Assembly (NCBI GenBank): GCA_026315105.1
Contig: CM048746.1
Span: forward strand, 349,125,548-349,189,547
Length of the DNA: 64,000 nucleotides
Source of the DNA: Locusta migratoria
Lineage: Eukaryota > Arthropoda > Insecta > Orthoptera > Acrididae
Direction of reading: 5' to 3'
Below are positions 45,513 to 57,744 of this stretch, in pieces. The first letter of the stretch is position 1, and each line of letters begins with the position of its first letter. The notes beneath the pieces are model-generated. The model saw only the letters and a program-made list of their open reading frames with translations, ran no database searches and was not told the DNA's origin. The translations under genes were made by a program, and so were the position numbers.

Positions 45513-45870
45513 ACCCCCCCCTCACAAATGCCGGGATGGTTTTTTCCAAAGTGCACGGCCTTTTTCCTCCTCATCCTTCAAATGTTCAAATATTTGTAAA
45601 GCATATGGGACTTAACTGTGGGGTCGTCAGTCCCTAAACTTACCAACTACTTAGGAACTACCATATACTAAAGACATTACAAACATCCAGGCCCGAGGGG
45701 GTTTCGAACCCCCGACGGGGAACGGTCTCGCGCATCGTAGCAAAGCGCCTAATGCGCTCGGCCATTCCGCCGCCGCCCTCATCCTTACCCAAAACTACGA
45801 GCGTTAGTTCCGTCTCTAATGACCAAGCTATCGAAAGGACATTAAACCCTAAGCTTCCTTTCTCCTAACC
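45513..45870 (+). repeat. SINE-D-type 3' part, split by SINE-A
   Basis: acaaatgccgggatggtttt and gtgcacggcc precede the insertion; gtctctaatgacc, agctatcgaaaggacattaa and accctaagcttcctttctcc follow it. These are body and tail phrases of the SINE-D kind. The head is missing. Confidence 0.55.
45579..45776 (-). mobile_element. SINE-A variant, 10-bp TSD
   Basis: Minus-strand copy. Perfect TSD cctcatcctt at 45569-45578 and 45777-45786. Head region gcggcggaatggccgag-like on minus. Confidence 0.88.
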
Positions 45871-46046
45871 CAAATAGAAATACTAACAATAACCACCGGT
45901 TGAAACACTTGAAAATAACGTCAACTGTCTTGGCCACAACTGCACTTTATCAAAGTCTTACCCGTTTCGACATACGTCATTATCAAAGGCTGTAACAAAG
46001 AGGATGGTATTAATATTCTACCCTTGATAAATATTCCATTCCTTGA

Positions 46047-46257
46047 TAAATCATAAGAATAAGTAACAACTACTTTACACTCACCGAAACTCTATTAAAA
46101 AATTCCCTTTAAAACTATTGGTGTCATACACATACGTCATCCATAAAAGATGTTTACATTTCACCACAGAACACTTCTATAGGAAGGTCAAGAGCATACT
46201 CAAGTCTGCTTGACAGTCTATCCGGAAAATCCGCCAGATGGCCATACTGTCTTTCTG

Positions 46258-46330
<73 letters not shown>

Positions 46331-46560
46331 AATCACTCAATCACCTCTTTTTTTTCTTTTTTTTTATACAATGTTAGTGCTGTACAAAAATTGTTTTCTG
46401 TTAGATTATACAATTTTAAATTGGTGCTGTATAAAAATTTAAAATAATATAGTTCTGAGGTGAATTGTAAACATCTTTTATGCATGACATATGATACTAA
46501 AGGAAATTTTTGATAGAGTTTAGGTGCGTGTAACGATATGGTTACTTATTCGTTGTGTTT
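46047..46560. mobile_element. Long-TIR MITE-like segment with (CT)n(CA)n core
   Basis: 46047-46165 (aataagtaac...aaactctatt...gatgtttacatttcacc.cagaac) is the inverse of 46443-46560. The ~280 bp between holds the microsatellite at 46259-46330. About 500 bp with ~115-bp inverted arms. No coding capacity. Confidence 0.75.
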
Positions 46561-47472
46561 TATCAAAGCGTTGGATGGAATATTAATACCATTGCCTTGG
46601 AGATCTATAATAATCTTTGATAATAATCTTTCGTTCACTGAGGAGCCGCTTACAAAGCCTTTGATATAATGTAGATGTTTATCAGATGCGCGTTTTGGTG
46701 GATGTTCAGGCGGCGATTGTTATGTTTCATGCTCACACCGCTTATGGTACACAGTGTTCCCCTCCACGTCTTCACCTGTCTTCTCTGAGAACATGCATCG
46801 AAGTCCAAATCGAGGATTTTTTGTCCCATAAGTACTTGGTAACGAAGGCCGGCTGGTGTCAAGGCTCTGTGTACCATTCAGTACGAGGATCGTTTTCTGG
46901 TTATTAAATATTGCACCACAGGTTCGTTCATAAGTCTGGAGTTTATGTGTGTAAGGCTTTGGGTAAACACGCCGAGATAGTCTGCATAGGCGACAAATGA
47001 CACCCTCGTGGTATATAGGACGATGGCACCAACGGTGCGCCCTAATGTCCTCCACAGGGGATGCACCGCTAGTACGAAGATGAATGTAGACATTGGGCAT
47101 CCTTTGCGAACGGAACGCTGTATGTTGATAGGTGGCGTCTTCCAACCATTAATGTTCGTAACACAGAGTACGGCTTAAGCGCTCAACACCTTTCGCTCTC
47201 TTCTTCATCTGGTCTGTCTCTGGAAAGCTATCCTAAAGTTTTACATATGATTTAATACAGACGCGTTGCTTTTCTTACTCTGCCATCTTGCAAAGATCCA
47301 ACACTTATACATGCAGCACAGTAGTGTGCAGGAGTGCCAACCGCATTTCGATACGCTATTCCTGCGAAATTACCAATAATTTGGAATTTTTTGAACAAAT
47401 ATAGCACTTGCTCTGCGTATGAGGTGCTCTGCGGATGAGGTGTTCTGAGCAAAAACAAGAAATAACACTTTA
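46561..47472 (-). mobile_element. Copy B RT fragment (non-LTR), inverse of copy A
   Basis: Minus strand: RSVRKGCPMSTFIFVLAVHP (RT motif B), SFVAYADYLGVFTQS (motif C, YADD with the second Asp changed to Tyr), NNQKTILVLNGTQSLD, FGLRCMFS, SIHQNAHLINIYIISKAL. The thumb wording (NxxLSIHQxAHLIN.YxLSKA) suggests the same clade as the 58.5 kb fragment. Frameshifts are present. Confidence 0.7.
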
Positions 47473-47479
47473 GTAGTTA

Positions 47480-47920
47480 TGTGCGGGTCTTCTCATTTTC
47501 TAATAGTTCAGTACTCGTAGCTCTTCAGGATGACATTGCGGACATAGGTTCCAATGTCAAATTTAATTTATTAAGTCCTTTTTATCATTTCCTAAGTTTT
47601 TCGGTTTTATTTGTGGTCGCTATATGTCAAAATTCTTGCAATTCTATCGTCTCAACGTCTAATTGTGAAACAATAGTGTTTCTTATTTGGGATAATGTTG
47701 CATGCCAAAGGCGACACCGATAACTTTGCCCACGTGTTCCGAAGTAAGAGTTCTAGCAATAGAAATGAGTATGACAAGTATGTCACCTTGATCCCCTTTT
47801 CCTCGGAGGTGCCGATACGTAATTTGCTACGCATTTTCGCGTAGCTGCATTTCAGATGCGGACCGATAAGTGGAGACGCATATTTCTTGTGGTATGATCA
47901 CGTGGTATCAGTCATCCTGC
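47480..47920. other. No feature recognised
   Basis: Short motif-less open frames only. Confidence 0.4.
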
Positions 47921-47924
47921 AATG

Positions 47925-48062
47925 AACTGGGCGGCCATTCCTGCTGGTGGCTCGAGTTCTCCCTCGGTTGTGGTACGTGAGTGCCTTCCCCTTAGTGTAC
48001 GTTAGTTCAGAGAGTTTCAGGACTCATGTGCCTAGCTACTTGATCCATTAGGTTTCCCAACA
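47925..48062 (+). repeat. Old SINE-A-like remnant
   Basis: Diverged ggcggccattcctgctggtg, ctcgagttctccctcgg, cttagtgtacgttagttcag, gactcatgtgcctagctact, cattaggtttccc. The order matches SINE-A from B box to tail. Confidence 0.45.
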
Positions 48063-48064
48063 TT

Positions 48065-48535
48065 TGAATATATCTTATCGCACCGCTCTGCTGTAATCAG
48101 TTCCTCTCAGTGCAGTCGTACCTTTCAATGCGGTAGTACCCTAACGGTCCGCAACTTTAACAGTCCGTAACTTCCCTAGTATTCGATTTCAACTGTTTTT
48201 TTTTTCTCATGTAATATCCACTCTGAGCAACACATGCCACAACGGTAAAAAAACATAGTGCACAAATTTTCAAAACAATTATAAGACGTTCTGCTGTAAG
48301 GTTTTTGTTAAATTGTTTGCGTGTAGTTTCGTTTGCAAAATCGCTATGTGATTCTCTTTTTACGGTGTACAGTTTATTGTACGGTGAACACCAACTGCAT
48401 ATGATAACATTAACTTAGAATACTGCTGTAGAATAATAACTTAAAAAAAGTGATGACTAGGTTTTATTAAACTGTCCTCTACTCTACTGTGTTGCATGAT
48501 ATGCTGCTATATATGTTTCTGTTTGTATTACTGTA
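48065..48535. other. No feature recognised
   Basis: AT-rich. Confidence 0.4.
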
Positions 48536-48537
48536 TA

Positions 48538-48691
48538 TAGCGTGTTTCACTAAGTGTGTTTCCCTCTGTAACTTATAAAATAATAGGAGACGGGAAATTT
48601 TAATGCGGTAGGTCAACACAAGAAATGGTACACTTTCTGCGGAGCTATGAACATAGTTTATTGTATCATTTTTCAAAGAGTTACACCACAA

Positions 48692-48748
<57 letters not shown>

Positions 48749-49203
48749 GGAACAATAGTTTTTTTCTATCGTGTATTGGATTCGTTTAAACCAGCTGCGT
48801 CCAAATCAATTTAAACTACATTCCTATCATTGTTAGTTTGGGAGCTACAACCCGTCAAAGTTCCGGGGGCGGAAGCTGCGATAGCGTAGCTGACTGGCCG
48901 AGTAGCCTCCGCCCCCTAAACTTTGAAGGCTTGTAGCTTCCAAACTAACAGTGATAGGAATGTAGTGTAAATTGATTTGGATGCAGCTGGTTTCAAAGAA
49001 TCCCATGCACGATAGAAAAAACTATTGTTCCATTTAGAAAATTATACCTTTGTGCTGTAACTCTTTGGAAAATGATATAAACTATGTTCATAGCTCCGCA
49101 GAAAGTGTAACATTTCTTGTGTTGACCTACCGCAGTAAAATTTCCCGTCACCTATTATTTTATAAGTTACAGAGGCAAAGACACTTAGTGAAACACCCTG
49201 TAT
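48538..49203. mobile_element. Foldback MITE, ~300-bp arms, TA-type ends
   Basis: The left arm (tagcgtgtttcactaagtgt ...) is mirrored by the right arm ending acacttagtgaaacaccctg, with TATA outside on both sides. Almost the whole 666 bp is palindromic, including a GC-rich core (ccgggggcgg... / ...cctccgcccccta) around 48863-48925. The left arm carries (AT)n at 48691-48746 absent from the right arm. The termini (cagggtgtttcac) resemble mariner-type ends. Confidence 0.85.
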
Positions 49204-49204
49204 A

Positions 49205-49992
49205 TGTATTTCTGTGAGTGAGAAAGTACTTAGTCACACTTACACGGGAGAAAATGAAACAAAATTTTGAGTCATATGCACAATAAACGATAGACAAAGC
49301 TACTGACGTTTCTTCTAGAATATTGCAATGGACAACAATGAAGTGCAATGCTTCGTGTACACTGGTATAGCAATATTATGCTCTAATTATTAAAATGTTG
49401 ATCCAGTGGAGTGACGGAATTGTATTTAGAACTTGTGTATGCAATTAGTTATTTCTCCGTAAAATAATATAAAAAATACACATAGTGTTTCAAATCAGTT
49501 TGAAGCAGTTTTTCATCCTCTGCAACCGAATTCCTACAGTGAATATTGTACTGTAATTATTGCTTAACTACACGACTGACACATCTTTTAATAGATTTAT
49601 CTTAGACTTTCACAAGAAACTTGCTTTTAAGAATAACGATAAATAAAAACAAAACGAATGACAAACGCCAGGGTTCAGAAATGTCTAGTTTTGGCGACTT
49701 CAGAAAACAAGTTTAATTAAAATAGATAGAGTAACGACGTAAGTGACAATGTGAGTGCTACGAAAAACATACGAAGAGGCAACATAAAAACTCGAGTAAC
49801 CTCAATAATTAATTTTATTGAAAATCAAATAAACGCATAGCATGATTACTGTTTATGGTGGAAATCAGTAAAATCCACACAAAATGTTAAAGAAAAAGAA
49901 AAAACAAATAAACGAAAAAAAAAATTCCTGTACAACTGACCACTGAAGATGCTTTGAAATAATGCTAAAAGCGTTTAGTCTACGTTTTGTTA
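49205..49992. other. No feature recognised
   Basis: AT-rich, non-coding. Confidence 0.45.
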
Positions 49993-50006
49993 ACTTTTAC
50001 AGTTGC

Positions 50007-50295
50007 CTAATAATAATAATAATAATTTCGTGTGGATCATTGGCCTGATCTTTCAATTGGACGCCACATCGGCGACTTGCGTGTCCCTAGCCCACCCAAT
50101 TTATCCAACCGGGGAAAGGGGACCTACAGCTTAACGTGGAATCCGAACCACGTGTCGTTTCTAGCGACCTCACATCCTTGAGAGGTGAATGATAGGTTAA
50201 AACGCAGACTGGAAAAATCCGAGGTCCGACCGGGTTTCGAACCCGCGCCCCTTCGGTTACCAGTCGAGCGGTTTACCCAAAGACCATCGGGCCCG
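50007..50295 (-). mobile_element. SINE-E (tRNA-derived) with (ATT)n tail, 14-bp TSD
   Basis: Minus strand: gggcccgatggtctttgggt, B box gcgggttcgaaacccgg, body ggcgtccaattgaaagatca, ending in (ATT)n. Perfect TSD acttttacagttgc at 49993-50006 and 50296-50309. Confidence 0.92.
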
Positions 50296-50370
50296 ACTTT
50301 TACAGTTGCAAAAGACGTCACTCCATTTTCTAAGTGCAACTGTGGAGAAGGAGGCCAGTAACCAAAGAAG

Positions 50371-51083
50371 AAACCTGTATAATGTGGTATTTCACAACGA
50401 TAATTTCACTATGAACAGCTTGACCAAATACTGCAGCATTTCCATGTCTATGAAATTCAGCCCTCGCCTGTATACCATTTCTGCATATGATGAATGGCAG
50501 TAGACCATGAATGTTTCGCGTCTGTAGTATTACTGTAGCATATAAAATATAGATAGCAATACAGTGTCCCCAGAGGACTTGCACGTGTAACTTATCGCTG
50601 TCTCTCGAACTTTGATAAAAGTCGAATCATTGATACGAGAGTAATGATAGTATCATGTCTTACAGAACGCAGAATCAGGACTCTCGACTACAGTCTGCTT
50701 ATCGGAGTACATACGCGTTCTTTAGAGAAACCTGTATAATGTGGTATTTCACAACGATCATTTCACTATGAACAGCTTGGCCAAATACTGCAGCATTTCC
50801 ATGTCTATGAAATTCACCCCTAGCCTGTATACCATTTCTGCATATGATGAATGGCAGTAGACCATGACTGTTTGGTGTCTGTAGTATTACTGCAGCATAT
50901 GAGATATAGGTAGCAATACAGTGTCCCCAGAGGACTTGCACGTGTAACTTATCGCTGTCTCTCGAACTTTGATAAAAGTCGAATCAGTGATACGAGAGTA
51001 ATGATAGTATCATATCTTACATAGCGCAGAACCAGGACTCTCGACTACAGTCTGCTTATCGGAGTACCTACGCGTTCTTAAGA
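50371..51083. repeat. 357-bp tandem duplication
   Basis: aaacctgtataatgtggtat starts at 50371 and again at 50728. The copies stay nearly identical to gcgttctt, with scattered substitutions. No product recognised; an open minus-strand frame in each copy (HGNAAVFGQAVHSE) has no known motif. Confidence 0.88.
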
Positions 51084-51084
51084 G

Positions 51085-51635
51085 AACGAGTAAGTTAAAC
51101 TGCGAGACAACCGTAGGCTTGTTGGACTGTCTCAGATGATTAACATCAGCTCAGCGGCGAGAGGTTCTACACGCAGAGAGACGCTATAATTATTTCTCCT
51201 GGCGCCTGGCGCAGATCACTAAAAACTTCCTTCTACACCTCTATACCGAGTTGTATACTGAGGACACAAAGTTAATAACGACGTTGAGTAGCATTCTTTA
51301 GTGTGCTATGAGGGCACACGACTCCATTTGTAGTTGCCACATCGACTCTGTCGTGGGCGTAGTCCACCAGTGACTGGGCAACTTCTGGAATTCTTTTCGA
51401 AAGTGCTCACCAGTATGTGGCAAGGTTGGAGAACCGGTCATAATGACAAACGGCAAATTCCAGAAGTATATGAGTCGCACCAGCTCGGTCGTCAAATAAG
51501 AGCCAGTATAAAACATACACTGCGTGCTGAGACATGTACATACTCAAAAGACGGCGCTGCGTTCGGCAACGCCTATATAAGACAAAAGGTGTCTGATCCA
51601 AGAGTTATATGCTGCTACAGTGGCAGATTATCAGG
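51085..51635. other. No certain feature; may be internal Tc1-element DNA
   Basis: No transposase motif is readable although a Tc1 tail follows directly. Confidence 0.35.
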
Positions 51636-51876
51636 AGTTGGAACGTGGAGCTATAGTCGCTGCATCAGACCTAAACGCCATCGAGCACGTCAGGGATGCT
51701 CTCGGTCACGTATCACTGCACCTCTTCAAATCACTAGGACACTTCAGGATCACCGACAGGCACGGGTGCAAGACTGGGAGGCTATACCCCAGAAGCTGCT
51801 CGACCACCTGATCCAGAGTATGCCAACCCGTTTTGAAGCCTGTGTACGTGTGCATGATGATCATATCCCATATTAA
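51636..51876 (+). pseudogene. Tc1-like transposase C-terminal relic
   Basis: ASDLNAIEHVRDALG (SPDLNPIEHVWDALG-like, catalytic Glu retained in IEH), then with a frameshift VQDWEAIPQKLLDHLIQSMP and RFEACVRVHDDHIPY ending at the stop. Typical Tc1 C-terminus. The N-terminal two thirds is missing. Confidence 0.8.
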
Positions 51877-51879
51877 TGT

Positions 51880-52589
51880 CGGGGTACTTGTGCACATGTG
51901 TTCCAGGAGGGTTTCCTCAACTTATCACCAATACTGTGAACTTGCATATCTGTGTCGTGTGTGTTCCCCATGCTCCGATGCTATTAGTGCCAGGTTTGTG
52001 TAGTGCCACATTGTGTGCCACCACAATCTGCAATTATCATTAATTTATGAGCATGAGTGTAGTTGCTAGCGGGCCGTGTGTGTATGCGCCATGTAGTGCT
52101 GTGTCGTCGGTAGCGAGTGTAAAATAAATTAATATTCAGTGAAAGAGAGATATCATGTCGATTAATATTGAGCCACTGACGCTCTGGTAATTTGTATATG
52201 TGCAAGTGAAATATATTTACGAATTTATGTTGAATTGTGCGAGATAATGTAAATTAATATACGGAACATCGCGACTGCATGAGTTGAGAGTAAAGGTGAA
52301 ATTAATATTTTGCGAAGCAACAGTAATTATTCATTATCTCGTGATTTATACGATATATGTGAATCTGGCTTCACTCTAAACTGCTATTCTGAAAAATAAA
52401 CCGACAAGTGTCTCTTAAAAAACCACCTTTGTTTCCAAGTAGGCAAAACCATTCATTCATTCACATATTCCAGTAATTGGTATTGTCATCTGTGCATCGT
52501 TAGAGTCTACGACCTGGGGAGATGAGTATCCGGTGGGACATGTAAAACTGAGTTACGCAACGTTGAACTGTATGTTGAGTGACTGAGTG
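51880..52589. other. No further feature recognised
   Basis: The first ~150 bp may be the 3' flank of the Tc1 element; no TIR was located. Confidence 0.4.
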
Positions 52590-52599
52590 CAACGAATTC

Positions 52600-52788
52600 A
52601 AAACACCTTCAAATGTTTGTAACTGCGTGGTCATCAGTCCGTAGTTTACAAACTACTTAAACTAAAGTAAACTAACCAAAGGACAACACACACTCCCATG
52701 CCCAAGGAAGGACTCGAACCTCCGACAGCGAGCAACCGCGCGCTCCGCAGCGAGGCGCCTTAGAACGCTCGGTTACTCCACCGCGGTC
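52600..52788 (-). mobile_element. SINE-B, 10-bp TSD
   Basis: Minus-strand copy, head ccgcggtggagtaaccgag. Perfect TSD caacgaattc at 52590-52599 and 52789-52798. Confidence 0.92.
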
Positions 52789-52799
52789 CAACGAATTCT

Positions 52800-55700
52800 G
52801 GCGAGTACTTAGGTACTATACACTACATTTATAATTAAGAGGTCTACATGTTTGACTCAGTATTAATTAATTCATCAAACCCCATGTGAAGTTGGGTGCC
52901 GGAATGTTGTAGTATTAATCCAATCTTATTTTTATGAGATTGTGAAGGAATTCCATACCCTGAGAGGGTACAGCTGCTGAGAGTTGTCGACAGTACGGTG
53001 AAATGCATTGGAAATTTTGTTTTCCTATACATTACTGTCATTTTTACATTATTTCTTGTGTGCTATCGATAATGACGGCAAATTTTAAGTTGGATAGAGG
53101 AAAATAAAAAGTGAATTCTAATCACTGGGATTATGTATTGCTTACAGTCCTTTCTTGCCCCAACACGATTCCTTCACACCGTCCACCCCACCCCAAATAG
53201 CTCGTCATGGAGACTATTAAGTTACTTCTATTTAGGTTATTCCCGCTTTCAAAGTCACATTTGTGATTTGACGAAGAAACTAGCTCATATGTTTCAAGGA
53301 GGATTAGAATCCTGTAAGAGAAACTTACAATATCATAGAAGACCAGCTTGCAGGCCACTAACACGATTGAGTAATCAGTGCTTACAATACGTAGCGAAGC
53401 AGGCATAGTATTTGTTGTATTTGATGTAGTATTACTAAATTTGATTATAAGTATACATAGTATTACTAAATTTATCTGTTACCATCAAAATACTGTTTTA
53501 GATCATAATCCATTTCGAACAACCTCAAGTCAAAAGCTCCCTCTAAATCGTAGGCGCTGATAAATTGTAGACATGGAAAAAAAAGTGTGTCTGTCACGTA
53601 GTAGGAAATTGGTGCTCGTAGATATGAGCATCTGTTCAATTAATTTGCAGTAACATTTAAACCATTTGGAAATTAATGTTTTATTATTAACTACACTTGT
53701 AAAATAGATATGCTATACTAAAGGCTTCGAAGCAGGACTGTAACTAACTACTTGTTTGGTCCGTAGACTCCTACGACAAATGCGCTGCACTTTGGATGGC
53801 AACGAAAAACTACTGATAGAAATGTATATGTTCCTAAATAATAAATGCTTGATCTACTGTCAATCAAAGGCTTTTTAGTGATATTCTGAAACAAAATCTG
53901 TAGGCAATTTACTTTACATTATATGAGTGCTCATTTATTTTACTGAAGAAATACAATTTTTGATATTATTCAGATGTTTGGATTTTCAACTGCTATGGTT
54001 GGAACTTTCTCTAGAACTTCCACTTTCTCAAACCGAATTCTTTCCTTCAACATTGTCTATTGTTCCCAAAGTACACTAACAGCACATGATGGTTAAAAGT
54101 AACTTCGTTTAAGTGTTCATATGGCGCAATAACTTTCTACACAAATTAAACTTGTGCTTCTTCCTTCGATGTCATGATTAGATAAACTGAGGAGACTTTA
54201 TTTTCATACAACACTTGTTTCGCTTCGGGTTCATTAATCCGTCGGTAACAGAAACTTGCTTCAAATTTGATTGCAAATCTCAACGCTTAAGTTTCGCAAG
54301 ATGGAAGAAAAATTATCGTCTCACCTTCTCAGAAACTTAATTTAATACGCAGCTCCTCTCTCTCTGGCTTCTTTCGTAGTAGTTTGCGCAATTCTTTGGC
54401 TTAGAGATAGAAGCTGTCATGTACGGTTTCATTAATAAGGTGATAAAATAAATATTAATCATGTTCGTATTAACAAAACGTTTCGTCTAAGGTGGAAAAA
54501 ATCGCTTAGCAGTATCTATTTTATTAATTGGTATTTTTAGTTAAATGAACTAACAAACTGTGCCAATTTCCCGAATGTTCTTTGATATTTCACACATCTA
54601 TGCGATTCCGATAAGTTATACAACGGCTATAACTTTTAATAAAATTAGATACTGCAGTCTTTTAATTTTAGTTTTTACTAGAAAAGCAGACTTTTTATTT
54701 CATTTCGTTTACAGAACCGTACAGTTGAGATTACAAATACGTGGCCTTTCAGCCTATTCTACAAATAGCATGCATTTTTATGTACATTATGTGCTGTACT
54801 CATCAGTCCTTCATATTGTAAACACTCAATCTTACGTAGAATGGTGGAAATATGCATTATATTTCTGACACGTTCGAATCATATGGTTCCTATAGTTCAA
54901 CATCGTACATACAATCCGAGGGGATAATTGTATCTGTGGAGTGAGCTTCAGACAGCTGTTATTTCAATAACTTAAAAAAACTGCATCAATTTGACCAGAC
55001 GCAAAGTGACCCTCTATACCCAATTGCTTCCACTACCACACATAATATAATCGTAGTAACTATTTATTCTTGGAAGTCATATGCTACTAAAACTATATAG
55101 GTTTTGTTAAATTGTACCGATGCATCCCCACAACACTACTCTGTGATTTTAACTGCCTGGAATTTTTTCTGAAACGAATACTTTAATAAATCCATATTTC
55201 ATACACGACAGCAAACTATAACGGTTTCCTCAACTATCCGTTTGAATCAGTAATGTTCGAGGAGGATTCTTAAGAAAGGAGGAAACGGATACAGAGAAGT
55301 CATAGTCTGACGGAACTCGTCATAATGTTTAGCAATCTTTCATTTGCGTGAGGTTAAGTTTAGTGATAAAATTAGGTACAAGCGCCAAACTGTGTAGAAT
55401 ATAAACTTCTTTTAAAGTACTAAGCTATTTAGAAGATATATTCCTTCTAAAGTTAACAAGAATTCTACTCTCTAATCTTCATCTTATTCTTCTTGAAATA
55501 TAGATTGTCTGAAGGTTTGTATTTCATACCAGTTTTATTCTCGTCTTGATGAAATTCTGCACACTTCACCTTCAAACCGAGGAAGGTCACGCATAATGAA
55601 AACACACAGTTCAGAAGATATTACGTTATAAACGTTGAATTGCGTGAGAAGATGCTGCATCGCGCGACAATGTTGCTCATCTCCTAACCCACTATAACAG

Positions 55701-56395
55701 TTTAAACGAAATTTCGAGCACATATTACAGTGAGGTAAATTTTTCTGTAGAGATAAGAACCACTTACAAAACATATTCAGGAGATATGTCGTCATAAACA
55801 ATGGGACGCATTATAACCCGGCCACTCACCCAACAGGTTTTAATTTACAACTTCTTCACTACTTAATCTATTCCACTCCCTGCCCCTGAAAAATTAAATT
55901 ATTATGTGACACGTTATTAAAGATACAGGGCACCATAAAGGTTGAGCTATGTGAAAAAGAAAGTGTGGTCTGCATACAAATCTACGGGAGATACTGTACA
56001 CTTGATCTTTAAACGAAGAAGAAGGTCACTGTCTACATTCAATTTCGTATGGCGCAAGGCGGAGGATACTTTACTTACAGATTTCGACAGCAATTCAGTA
56101 TTTTTTGCGATCATGTTGAAATTTTGCGTACTGCAGGATGGCTGGCTCATGGACACAGGTATTGAGTTGCTAAGAAATTTGATAGCTTGTAGATCATGTC
56201 ATAGGTGGAATGGGTGGGAAAAGATGACATACGGTGTAACGTATAGCATTCCCGTGAGAAATTGCAGGAATACTACCCAGACGTATTCTGATTGACTCCC
56301 CGCACCTATGTATAAGATCTCTTCTATGATACTTTTGTATAGAAATTAACGTAATTTTGTGTAATTAATATAATAATTTATAAGAATGTAAGTCG
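52800..56395. other. No gene recognised in ~3.6 kb
   Basis: AT-rich. Open frames at 53131-53408 and 54560-54868 lack motifs. About 55960-56060 shares wording (gaagaaggtcactg, ggcggaggata) with 615-665, so an unassigned dispersed repeat may be present. Confidence 0.4.
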
Positions 56396-57740
56396 GCTCT
56401 CATTCACCCACTTCACAAAAAAGAAGACAAAACTGATCCAAACAACTACAGAGGAATCTCAAATGTTCAAATGTTTGTATAGTCTATGGGACTTAACTAC
56501 GGGGTCATCAGTCCCTAAACTTACAAACTACTTACGAACTACTTACGAACTAGGACGGCACAAATCTCCATGCCCGAGGGGAGATTCGAACCCCCGACCG
56601 AAGTGGCCGTGCAGACCGTGACTGAAGCGCCTCAGTCCCCTCGGCCAGCGCAGCCGGCACAGAGGAATCTCTCTGCTGCCAGTCACCTACAAAATTCTCT
56701 CCAAAGCCCTGTTAAACCGGCTGGAACCACAGATCGACCCTCAAATTGGCGAATATCAAGCGGGCTTCAGGAAAAAAAAACCGTTCCTGCAGCCAACAGA
56801 CTTGGAATCTCCGCACAATCCTATGCGTAAGACACTGCAGGATTACTACAGTAACATTTGTAGACTTTCCAAAAAGATTATGACTCCATTGATTGAGACG
56901 CACTCTTCTAGAGTCTAAGAGAGATGAATGTTGACCTTAAGACACGGAATATAATTCAAGAGACCCTCACTAACACCAAATCCAAAGTCAAATTTATGGT
57001 AGAATTATCAGAGCCCTTTGAAATCAAAACCGGCGTCCGGCAAGGCGATGGTCTCTCATCCATCCTATGCAATGCAGTCTTAGAGAAAATTATTCGTACA
57101 TGGGAAGGAGAAGTCAAAGGAATTCAACTAGGCAGAAATAAGGAAAAGATAATCCACATAAAATGCCTCACTTTTGCAGACGACATCGCCATACTCTCGA
57201 ATACCAGAACGGAAGCACAACGTGCACTAGAAGAACCACGAGATAGCCAAGAAAACCGGTCTAGAAATTTCTTATAAAAAAAAAACAATTTTTGATACAA
57301 AATCATCAGATAAAGTCCCATTAACGACAAAGCACGGAAAAATTCTACAAGTCAGTGAGTTTAAATATTTAGGAGAAATCATGCAACAATCTGGGCTAAA
57401 CACAAAAGCAAACGAAGAAAGAGTGTCAAAATTACAGAGAGCCTATAAACTCACCTAGTCCCACCATAATAAAAAATATATTTCCACGGCCGCAAAACTA
57501 CGACACTGCAACACAGTAGTCTTACCAGAAGCTCTCTGCGCATCAGAATCTACGGGCAAAAATCAAGGAGACTGAAAAACAAGAAAGGAAAATTCTGAGA
57601 AAAATCCGCGATGCAGTTTTTAGACAAAATATCTGGCATAAAAGACCCACAGAAGAACAATACAGACATTCTGAAACAATCACGACACAGAAAACGCAGA
57701 GCAAAAGGCTTCTTCTGCCTTTGAGAAAGAAAGTGGTTGC
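56396..57740 (+). mobile_element. RTE-like LINE RT, split by SINE-A
   Basis: Before the SINE: LIHPLHKKEDKTDPNNYRGIS. After it: LLPVTYKILSKALLNRLEPQ, QIGEYQAGFRK. Then in the open frame from 56924: DLKTRNIIQETLTNTKSKVK, FEIKTGVRQGDGLSSILCNA (motif B), CLTFADDIAILSNTRTEAQR (motif C intact). After a shift: EFKYLGEIMQQSGLNTKANE, KRPTEEQYRHSETI. Motif A is destroyed and a few stops exist, but the degree of decay is moderate. No endonuclease is seen. Confidence 0.82.
56461..56658 (-). mobile_element. SINE-A nested in LINE RT, 13-bp TSD
   Basis: Full-length minus-strand copy. Perfect TSD acagaggaatctc at 56448-56460 and 56659-56671, splitting the RT between NNYRGIS and LLPVTYK. Confidence 0.93.
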
Positions 57741-57744
57741 TGTC

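Noticed and set aside
53131..53408. Overlapping 91-codon frames on both strands
   Set aside because: Neither has a domain or plausible gene structure; equal length on both strands suggests chance.
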